A stretch of DNA of 8,778 nt from JBDTCS01 sp039923455 (GTDB lineage Bacteria; Bacteroidota; Ignavibacteria; Palsa-1295): positions 1-8,778 of the forward strand of contig JBDTCS010000086.1 of NCBI GenBank assembly GCA_039923455.1. Reading direction: 5' to 3'. The notes under the pieces are model-generated. The model ran no database searches, was not told the origin of the DNA, and was given only the letters and a program-made list of their open reading frames with translations. The position numbers were made by a program, and so were the translations under genes. Numbering within the stretch: position 1 is the stretch's first letter; the number at the start of each line of letters is the position of its first letter. This document shows, in pieces, positions 1 through 5,365 of this stretch.

Positions 1-2
1 CA

Positions 3-158
3 CACTACGTGGCTGCGGTTTCGAACGCTGCGGAAAAAGCTGCATCGAGCGATAGCGGTGAAGTTACTAAGCCGATCAACACGGTACCTGATCGAGTGCC
101 CGTGTTGAAACCTGTGAAACCGCAGCCAGTGGTGCCACGACCGGCACAGACTAGATAG
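3..158 (+). CDS. C-terminal end of an unidentified Pro/Val-rich protein (5' partial)
   Basis: This frame is open from the window edge to a TAG at 156-158 and gives about 51 residues. It reads from an Ala/Ser-rich stretch (AAVSNAAEKAASSDSG) into a Pro/Val/Lys-rich tail (VPVLKPVKPQPVVPRPAQ). The other two forward frames meet stops sooner and give less protein-like sequence. Such tails are common as disordered C-termini or as periplasmic and cell-wall-spanning linkers, but no domain is visible, so no function is assigned. The next gene starts 16 bp downstream on the same strand, so the two may be co-transcribed. The reading frame is supported only by composition and by its fit with the downstream gene start. 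Confidence 0.5.
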   Translation, partial: HYVAAVSNAAEKAASSDSGEVTKPINTVPDRVPVLKPVKPQPVVPRPAQTR

Positions 159-174
159 CGAAGATTCGTTGCCA

Positions 175-576
175 ATGAGCAGAGACGAATTTATTCGGAC
201 GATCGAAGATCCGATACGCTGCGAAATGCTTACACAGCTATCGGGGCTTATTAGGAAGCATGATAAGAGTGTGAAGGAAATTGTGTGACCGATGATGGGT
301 CGGCCAGCGCTCCTTTATTGTATAGGGACATTCCCAAAGTATGCACTCACAAGTACCAAGGAGTACATGTCCTTGCATTCGATGGTGATGTATGGCTGTA
401 CTCCTTTGAGAGAGAAATTTTTGGCACGGCTACCGAAAGCGAAATTTCAAAAAGGTTGTATCAATTTCAAAAGTCAAGAAGCCTTTCCGGTGGAGATAGC
501 TGAGCAGATGATAATGGAATCAGCGCAAGCGGAATTTCCACCGAAGGAATATTTGGCTAAAATTGGGAAGCGCTGA
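175..576 (+). pseudogene. DUF1801 (YdhG/CyaY-like fold) protein, interrupted by an in-frame TGA
   Basis: Translation from ATG 175 gives MSRDEFIRTIEDPIRCEMLT and continues to VKEIV, where a TGA stops it at 286-288. The same frame resumes directly with PMMGRPALLYC and runs to TGA 574-576. Read through, the product is about 133 residues and matches the DUF1801 plan. It has an N-terminal helix that ends in a KHDKSVKEIV-type segment, then a Met-Gly-x-Pro strand. Next comes the family signature around STKEYMSLHSMVMYG and LREKF, then LPKAKFQKGCINFK, and a C-terminal helix (IAEQMI). The stop falls inside a conserved block and both halves share one frame, so a point mutation (for example CGA or GGA to TGA) explains it better than two genes. 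Restart at ATG 292 or 295, or at GTG 285 in another frame, is possible, but a product from 292 would lack the N-terminal helix. The family's biochemical role is poorly known. Sequencing error is an alternative. Confidence 0.8.
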
Positions 577-602
577 CTCCGGAGCGAGTTGGGGTGGGGT
601 CA

Positions 603-622
603 CATCCGATTCACGCCGGATG
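603..622. repeat. Short hairpin after the DUF1801 gene
   Basis: The arms catccg (603-608) and cggatg (617-622) are perfect complements around an 8-nt loop. No T-run follows, so this is not a classical intrinsic terminator. It could be part of the 3' end structure of the upstream transcript. Confidence 0.35.
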
Positions 623-661
623 CTAAATCCTTGATGCAATCATTCTCCCGCTTTTGGGATT

Positions 662-699
662 AGGGCGGTCTGATATATACCTAAGAATCCGATCGCCCT
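662..699. terminator. Possible imperfect terminator-like hairpin
   Basis: The arms agggcggtc (662-670) and gatcgccct (691-699) pair at 8 of 9 positions around a 20-nt A/T-rich loop. The 3' side is followed only by ttataaat, a weak U-tract. It is the best candidate for ending transcription from the DUF1801 side, but the long loop makes this uncertain. Confidence 0.35.
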
Positions 700-727
700 T
701 ATAAATCGACACGCGATCGACCCAAAG

Positions 728-757
728 AAATCTCGAATTAATCGCGCATCGAGATTT
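728..757. repeat. Perfect 9-bp inverted repeat
   Basis: The arms aaatctcga (728-736) and tcgagattt (749-757) are exact reverse complements around a 12-nt spacer. It could be an RNA hairpin or a dimeric repressor operator. The centre-to-centre spacing of about 21 bp, two helical turns, would suit a dimer. No T-run follows. Confidence 0.4.
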
Positions 758-790
758 CCGACCCGGCAAAATATTCATCCAAGAACTGAG

Positions 791-799
791 TTATCCACA
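791..799 (+). promoter_or_regulatory. Consensus DnaA-box sequence
   Basis: TTATCCACA at 791-799 matches the canonical 9-mer DnaA box exactly and lies in an A/T-rich stretch. No second copy lies near it. The closest relative, TTATTCACA on the minus strand at 3194-3186, is 2.4 kb away. A single box may act in DnaA-dependent transcription control or may be chance. Confidence 0.3.
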
Positions 800-934
800 A
801 TTTTTGAGCAATAATAATCGCATTCTTCATGAAAGGTAAAATTGCTTTTCAGTGAGATTCTTCGTAGGATTCAGTTCGAGTAATGTGTGCTAATTGAGCT
901 GAATTAGTCAAAACGAATCAGTTTTCAACATTTT

Positions 935-946
935 AGGGATATCCCT
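935..946. repeat. 12-bp perfect palindrome
   Basis: The sequence agggatatccct is fully self-complementary and lies about 150 bp upstream of the sigma gene start. It could be an operator for a dimeric regulator. No known regulator is recognised from the motif. Confidence 0.3.
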
Positions 947-1094
947 CCACTTTAACCCACAAGGCCGTTTTCTTGGAGGACTGCACAATTTATCCCCCGA
1001 GCGCTTGCATTTATTAAAAGAATGTATTAATTTAGGACTTAGTCAATCCTTAAGCGTAGTTATTTCGTAGTATTAATTAGTTAAGCTCTTTATA

Positions 1095-1826
1095 GTGCTA
1101 AACAGTACGGCTCTTGTAGATTATACAAATGAAGGGGCAGAGGAAGCCTATTCGCTAACGTCGGGAGGGGAAAGCGTTGGTACCGCGACATTGGAAGATG
1201 TTGTCGGCTCCAGCCCTTACGCTCGTGCTTCCGAAGCACGCCGACAGAAAGCAGAACAGACAGATGAAGCCCTTTTTGAGAAGATAGCGCAGGATAGAAG
1301 CCAAGAGGCTTATAGCGAACTCTATGATCGGTTCGCACCTAGGGTTTACGCCCTTCTTCTGCACATGCTTCGCACCGAAGAGGATGCACAAGACATCCTT
1401 CAGGAAGTATTTGTTCTTGTATGGCAAAAGGCACCGCTCTATCTCGAAAGCAAAGGAAACGTAGCAGCCTGGATTGTGTCATTAGCTCGCAATAGAGCAG
1501 TTGACGAAGTCCGCTCCAAACGGTACAAGGATCGCTCGATGGAGAGCACTCTCGTTCTTGGAGATGACCGTCCGAGCGTCGAGGAGCTTATGGTCGATGG
1601 CAAGACGCCCGATATGGGGCTACATGCTGCTGATGCGAAGCGAGAGATCGGTAAAGCGTTGCGTGAATTGTCGAACGATCAGCGATCTATTATCGACATG
1701 GCCTATTTTGGTGGCCTTACGCACACGGAGATCGCACAAAAATTGGAAATGCCTGTCGGAACCGTCAAAACAAAGATGCGGCAGGCGATACTCAAGATGG
1801 GTAAGCGATTGCGACCTCATTTTTGA
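1095..1826 (+). CDS. ECF-type RNA polymerase sigma factor, SigK-like
   Basis: This is an extracytoplasmic-function sigma factor that would direct RNA polymerase to a small regulon when released from its anti-sigma. Region 2 spans about residues 59-140, with the core-binding helix near DAQDILQEVFVLVW (99-110 area) and the -10-recognition helix near AAWIVSLARNRAVDEVR. Region 4 spans about 185-240, with helix-turn-helix LTHTEIAQKLEMPVGTVKTK reading the -35 element. The family arrangement resembles SigK, and the next gene is an RskA-like anti-sigma, which agrees. At 243 residues it is long because of about 57 extra N-terminal residues of low conservation-like character. The start is uncertain. 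GTG 1095 is the only start codon after the upstream stop at 1074, and TTG 1191 would give 211 residues. Neither has a well-placed Shine-Dalgarno. Confidence 0.93.
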   Translation: MLNSTALVDYTNEGAEEAYSLTSGGESVGTATLEDVVGSSPYARASEARRQKAEQTDEALFEKIAQDRSQEAYSELYDRFAPRVYALLLHMLRTEEDAQDILQEVFVLVWQKAPLYLESKGNVAAWIVSLARNRAVDEVRSKRYKDRSMESTLVLGDDRPSVEELMVDGKTPDMGLHAADAKREIGKALRELSNDQRSIIDMAYFGGLTHTEIAQKLEMPVGTVKTKMRQAILKMGKRLRPHF

Positions 1827-1842
1827 CGAAGCATTTGATCTA

Positions 1843-1876
1843 TTTCGAAGTCTTGTTTGCCCAAACTCGTTCGAAA
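1843..1876. repeat. Two-tier hairpin just after the sigma factor
   Basis: The outer arms tttcgaa (1843-1849) and ttcgaaa (1870-1876) are exact complements. Inside them gtttg (1855-1859) faces caaac (1862-1866). The internal loops are 5 and 3 nt. There is no downstream T-run. Its position, 17 bp after the sigma stop and before the anti-sigma, suggests a processing or attenuation element, or an operator. Confidence 0.4.
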
Positions 1877-1886
1877 TCGTAGAGAT

Positions 1887-1905
1887 TGACCAAAGAATTT
1901 GGTCA
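1887..1905. repeat. 8-bp perfect hairpin between sigma and anti-sigma
   Basis: The arms tgaccaaa (1887-1894) and tttggtca (1898-1905) are perfect complements with a 3-nt loop, gaa. It is followed by taaaag rather than a T-run, so strong termination is unlikely. It sits about 40 bp upstream of the anti-sigma start, where it could tune the ratio of the two proteins. Confidence 0.45.
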
Positions 1906-1946
1906 TAAAAGTGTTGCAGAGGTAGTTTGCTGAAGTTTTTATTTTA

Positions 1947-3023
1947 TTGAACACGACCTTGTCTATAGTCGAGACAAACATAGCCGATGTGAACCTGGTC
2001 TTTGACCGCGTTCTGGAATATGCGTTGGGGCATGCGACCGAGCTCGAGCGTAAGGCAGTCGAGCTGAAGCTCGCAGCCGGAGATCCGGAGTATGTAATGA
2101 CGCATGCACGCGTTCTCGGGCTTCTGACGGAGCTCCCACGGGTTATCCCGCCGGTAGCTCCTCCTCCGTTCATTAAGAGCCGTGTGATGGCTCAGATTGC
2201 GCTTTCAGCCCCTCAGGCAGAGAGTACAATCGCCGAGTCCGTTCGGATGCGCCAGCCTCTCTCGGAGCGCCTCCTGGATAGCAAGGCACCTAAAGGTTTA
2301 TCCCGAATCATTTTTTCCGGCGGGCTTATTAAGCGGACGACTGCTTTTGCGGTGATCCTGTTAGGCGGTATCTTCGCTAGTGCTTACGCAGTTGAGCAGA
2401 TCATGGAGTCGATGGCGGGACCGAAGGCCCCGGCTACCGCGCAGATCGAGCAATTCCGACACACCTACGCTGCGCAACAGCAATCGGCAGCCACCGCGGA
2501 TCAGATGGCATCAAACGTTACCATCGACGCACCGAAAGCAATCTTGGTGGATAATGCTGAGAATGCTGCAGCAGAACCTGGCATCCGACCAATCCAAAAG
2601 AGCCCACAGGGAGATCTTTCGGAAAACATGCAAACGAATTTTGGTATAACGCAGGCTATGATGTACTTGCGTTCTTCCGGCGAAGCAAAAGAATATTCGA
2701 TGGCTCCGGTTGGAAATGGCTTGAGCGGTCAGGGTCGCGTAATGTGGGATGAAGCTCACGGCGATGCATTGCTTTCTGTTTCGAGCTTGAAGGCGACCGG
2801 ACCAAATTCGCATTATGTCCTTTGGTACATGCATGATGGTGGTACGCCGGAACGCATGATGAGCTTCAATGCTGCATCCGAAACCCCGATGTCGTTTTTT
2901 GTTAATCATGCACCCTCTCGTCGCGTGAGTGGAGTAATGATTACGCTTGAACGCAGCTCACAGGGTCGGATTGAATCGCAGGAAGTTTTGCGTGCGACGG
3001 CCCGCCAGAAATTGCACATGTAA
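1947..3023 (+). CDS. RskA-like transmembrane anti-sigma factor
   Basis: This protein is expected to bind and inhibit the sigma factor encoded 120 bp upstream, holding it at the inner membrane. The N-terminal sigma-binding region (about 17-85) has the RskA layout: EYALGHATELERKAVELKL, then a Leu-rich helix, then a Pro-rich linker (IPPVAPPP) and FIKSRVMAQI. A single membrane helix lies at about 131-149 (TAFAVILLGGIFASAYAV). A Gln/Ala-rich linker follows, then a C-terminal RskA-type beta domain (about 236-348) with HYVLWYMHDGG and GVMITLE segments, placed outside the membrane. The protein contains no cysteine, so there is no HxxxCxxC zinc site. RskA relatives are controlled by regulated proteolysis. 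The start is uncertain: TTG 1947 is the first start after an upstream stop, while TTG 1959 or GTG 1989 would also keep the domain. No Shine-Dalgarno is seen. Confidence 0.88.
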   Translation: MNTTLSIVETNIADVNLVFDRVLEYALGHATELERKAVELKLAAGDPEYVMTHARVLGLLTELPRVIPPVAPPPFIKSRVMAQIALSAPQAESTIAESVRMRQPLSERLLDSKAPKGLSRIIFSGGLIKRTTAFAVILLGGIFASAYAVEQIMESMAGPKAPATAQIEQFRHTYAAQQQSAATADQMASNVTIDAPKAILVDNAENAAAEPGIRPIQKSPQGDLSENMQTNFGITQAMMYLRSSGEAKEYSMAPVGNGLSGQGRVMWDEAHGDALLSVSSLKATGPNSHYVLWYMHDGGTPERMMSFNAASETPMSFFVNHAPSRRVSGVMITLERSSQGRIESQEVLRATARQKLHM

Positions 3024-3096
3024 CTATTGCTCTGATGCTTACTCGAGGTCGAGCTTGCGGATGAGCGGTATTCCGAATTTTAATAGTAGAGAAGAT

Positions 3097-3130
3097 AAAG
3101 GCTCGCATGAATGCGGGCCTTTTTTTATTT
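3097..3130 (+). terminator. Intrinsic terminator of the sigma/anti-sigma unit
   Basis: A strong stem is formed by aaaggctcgcat (3097-3108) and atgcgggccttt (3111-3122), with one G-T wobble. It is followed at once by a run of T (through about 3126) and then atttcg. It lies 73 bp after the anti-sigma stop, as expected for the end of that transcript. Confidence 0.9.
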
Positions 3131-3142
3131 CGTTTTGTACGG

Positions 3143-3203
3143 ATGTGCAACACTTTGACCGAATGTGAAACACTTTAATCGAGAATGTGAATAACCCCAC
3201 CGA
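3143..3203. repeat. Tandem 20-bp repeats, possible relic of an IS21-family end
   Basis: Unit 1 is atgtgcaacactttgaccga (3143-3162). Unit 2 (3163-3182) matches it at 17 of 20 positions. A more diverged third copy starts at 3185 with atgtgaa and ends in accga at 3203. Multiple short repeats of the tgtgcaacactttgaccg type are typical of IS21-family element ends, whose termini begin with TG. No istA or istB gene is present and no second end was found. This would therefore be a solo relic. An array of regulator-binding sites, two helical turns apart, is the alternative. Confidence 0.5.
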
Positions 3204-3371
3204 ATTTCGCAAGTCCAATCGAGTAAAAATATCAATAATCTTTGAAATACATAAGATTCTGAAAACTGCGTAGGGTATAGTCTCGTATATAATGGCGAGC
3301 GGTTCCCCACTGCTCAAATAGCACGCTTCTAAACACTTCCGCCGTAGACCGCATATCCGGCAGGAAAGTAG

Positions 3372-3410
3372 TAAAGGTCTCCCTGGGATCCCATCCTAAG
3401 GAGACCTTTA
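3372..3410. repeat. Perfect 11-bp inverted repeat, hairpin
   Basis: The arms taaaggtctcc (3372-3382) and ggagaccttta (3400-3410) are exact complements around a 17-nt loop. The loop itself contains the palindrome gggatccc. The 3' flank (acattttaaacgtttc) has only a broken T-run. It may be a weak bidirectional terminator, an RNA element in the leader of the protease genes, or a remnant tied to the repeats upstream. Confidence 0.55.
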
Positions 3411-3637
3411 ACATTTTAAACGTTTCTAATTTCATGATGCGATTTAGTGAGCGAGTCCTGCACCACGGATATTGCGCATGAGGCCCAAATCCAATTCAAC
3501 TCATTTTGCGCACGAGAATTAAGCTTACGGGGTTATATTGCACGTAATACTTCGCGTCGCGATTTCACAACGATCACACATGAATGATTCGCTACTTTGA
3601 AGATCACTTCACGCATTGTGTTTGCTGACGAACTCCT

Positions 3638-5302
3638 ATGGATCGTAGAATATTTCTTAAGAGTGCAGTTGCCGCCGGAGCGCTTTCGCTCACGGGCTTA
3701 GATGGACTCGTTGCAAGAGAAGCACGCAAAGCAGCGCAGCGCGGGCCCGGACCAATGATGCCGAACACGCCAGGCATCACGGTTCTCGCAAAGCCCGGAC
3801 AAAGCGAGCAAGAACTTGTTGGTAAATTACTTGCGCACGCAAAATCCATCGGTGCGACCTATTGTGATGTTCGCTTGGTGCGATATTTATCGCAATCGGT
3901 CAGCGTTCGTGAAGCGATCGTGACAGGTATTAGCGATTCAGAGTCGTATGGTATCGGAGTTCGCGTTATAAAAAACGGTACATGGGGATTTGCTTCGAGC
4001 AACGCGGTCACGGAAAAAGCTGGGAAAAACCTGATACAAGAAGCGGTCGATATGGCAACCGCAAATGCGAAACTTCAATCGCAGCCACTTGATCTCGCGC
4101 CGGTTGACGCGGTAACCACAGAATGGAAAACGCCGATCAAGAAAAATCCCTTTGAAGTTTCGTTTAAAGATCGTGCACAATTTCTTTTGGATATGCACGC
4201 GCTCGCGGCTGCAACAAATATTGGTGGCAATAAGCTGTTTGTAAATTCTAACCTTAACTGCGTCCGAGAAGAAAAATATTTTGCATCGACCGACGGCTCC
4301 AGTATTTGGCAGGAGATCACTCGTATGGATCCATCGAGTTGGCTAACAGTTTCGGATGCTGCAACAGGCAAGTTTGCATCCCGCTCGCTTTTTGTATTGC
4401 CGCAAGGTCGGGGGTTTGAGTACGTAGAAAATTATCCGTACAAAGACGAAATCAAACAAGCTGCCGAGGACGCTCACGAAAAGCTGAACGCTGCCTCTGT
4501 TGAGCCAGGCAAATACGATCTGATTCTGCATCCGACGCATCTCTGGCTTACCATTCACGAGAGCATCGGGCATCCGACCGAACTCGATCGTGCGCTTGGC
4601 TATGAAGCGAATTTCGCAGGTACGAGCTTTGTCACGGTTGATAAGCTGAATGATTTCAAATATGGGACGAAGCTCGTGACCGTTGTTGCAGATCGTACGC
4701 AAGAGGGTGGTCTGGCTACGGTTGGTTTCGATGACGATGGTGTTCCCTCACAAGAATATCCACTTATCGACAAAGGCGAGTTCGTCGGATATCAAACGAC
4801 TCGCGAACAAGCGAGGATGATCAAAGAGCCTCGCTCTCGTGGTCAGTCCTACGCACAGGGTTGGTGGAGCGTGCCGTTCCAGCGTATGCCGAACGTGAGT
4901 TTGAAGCCGAACGAGCAACCATATTCGCTCGCACAAATGATCGCCGATACGGATCGAGGAATTCTTATCAAAGGCAATTCCAGTTATTCGATCGATCAGC
5001 AGCGATACAATTTCCAGTTTACCGGGCAAGTCGCCTATGAAGTAAAGTCCGGCAAGATCACGCGCATGTTGCGCGATGTCGCGTATCAAGCTACTACTCC
5101 AAAATTCTGGAAGTCACTCGATTATCTTTGTGACAAGAGCGAGTATATGCTTGGCGGTGCGATGTATGATGGCAAGGGTGAGCCGATGCAGGCCAATCCT
5201 GTATCGCATGGCTGTCCACCAGCGAGGTTCAGCGATGTCAACGTGATCAACACGCGCACACAATCTGCCAATACCCGTTCGAACATGATCGACTACGATT
5301 GA
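3638..5302 (+). CDS. TldD-type zinc metalloprotease subunit with a Tat signal
   Basis: This is the catalytic subunit of a TldD/TldE protease, a complex known in E. coli to trim peptides inside the TldD/E chamber (microcin B17 leader, CcdA). The HExxxH metal site is HESIGH at residues 307-312, within HESIGHPTELDRALGYE. A Cys in the C-terminal SHGCPP segment (residue 526) is the likely third ligand by analogy with the E. coli pair. The N-terminus MDRRIFLKSAVAAGALSLTG is a twin-arginine signal: RRxFLK at 3-7, a hydrophobic core, then LVA before a charged mature start. At 554 residues it exceeds E. coli TldD (about 480), partly through the signal and linker. ATG 3638 is chosen because it places the Tat motif at the very N-terminus; no Shine-Dalgarno precedes it. 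The partner subunit follows 63 bp downstream. Confidence 0.94.
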   Translation: MDRRIFLKSAVAAGALSLTGLDGLVAREARKAAQRGPGPMMPNTPGITVLAKPGQSEQELVGKLLAHAKSIGATYCDVRLVRYLSQSVSVREAIVTGISDSESYGIGVRVIKNGTWGFASSNAVTEKAGKNLIQEAVDMATANAKLQSQPLDLAPVDAVTTEWKTPIKKNPFEVSFKDRAQFLLDMHALAAATNIGGNKLFVNSNLNCVREEKYFASTDGSSIWQEITRMDPSSWLTVSDAATGKFASRSLFVLPQGRGFEYVENYPYKDEIKQAAEDAHEKLNAASVEPGKYDLILHPTHLWLTIHESIGHPTELDRALGYEANFAGTSFVTVDKLNDFKYGTKLVTVVADRTQEGGLATVGFDDDGVPSQEYPLIDKGEFVGYQTTREQARMIKEPRSRGQSYAQGWWSVPFQRMPNVSLKPNEQPYSLAQMIADTDRGILIKGNSSYSIDQQRYNFQFTGQVAYEVKSGKITRMLRDVAYQATTPKFWKSLDYLCDKSEYMLGGAMYDGKGEPMQANPVSHGCPPARFSDVNVINTRTQSANTRSNMIDYD

Positions 5303-5365
5303 TAACGGCAGCATAGGTAGCGGCCAATAAAGATTTACAGGTACGTTTTTAGCAAGCAAGATTTT

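Larger units (their letters stand above)
577..1094. other. 518-bp gene-poor region upstream of the sigma factor
   Basis: No credible coding sequence is seen; only very short ATG ORFs such as MKGKIAFQ occur. The stretch becomes A/T-rich after about 780. It carries several inverted repeats (listed separately), a consensus DnaA box, and a 12-bp palindrome, agggatatccct, at 935-946. It must hold the promoter of the sigma/anti-sigma unit, but I see no convincing -35/-10 pair. The ECF sigma may drive its own promoter with an unknown motif. Confidence 0.6.
3131..3637. other. 507-bp gene-poor region upstream of the tldD-like gene
   Basis: It begins right after the terminator. It holds the 20-bp tandem repeats at 3143-3203 and the 11-bp inverted repeat at 3372-3410, both listed separately. 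A 67-residue minus-strand ORF (3435-3232) matches nothing I recognise and covers the inverted repeat, so it is not called. The promoter for the downstream protease genes should be here. TATATT at 3534-3539 is a possible -10-type element, but no matching -35 stands out. Confidence 0.5.

Noticed and set aside
286..303. TGA 286-288 as a selenocysteine codon with the following hairpin as a bacterial SECIS
   Set aside because: The hairpin has only four clean pairs directly after the stop and would place the loop too close. DUF1801 proteins are not known selenoproteins, and the position lies in a structural block with no catalytic Cys.
285..503. A 72-residue ORF from GTG 285
   Set aside because: It is in a different frame from the two halves of the DUF1801 gene, which carry recognisable family motifs across the same bases.
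791..1094. A replication origin, from the DnaA box and A/T-rich DNA
   Set aside because: Only one box is present, with no array, and no dnaA, dnaN or other origin-linked gene is nearby.
3143..3203. The 20-bp repeats as a short CRISPR array
   Set aside because: The units are directly adjacent with no spacers and they diverge, and no cas genes are present.
3232..3435. Minus-strand 67-residue ORF starting MKLETFKMLKVSLGWD
   Set aside because: The composition is plausible, but there are no recognisable motifs, no ribosome binding site and no partner gene, and it overlaps an 11-bp perfect inverted repeat. Conservation would be needed to call it.
3434..3481. A 15-codon ORF (MMRFSERVLHHGYCA) as a peptide substrate or RiPP precursor for the TldD/E pair
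   Set aside because: It is too short, has no leader/core structure, and no RiPP-modifying enzyme is present. Random ORFs of this size are expected.
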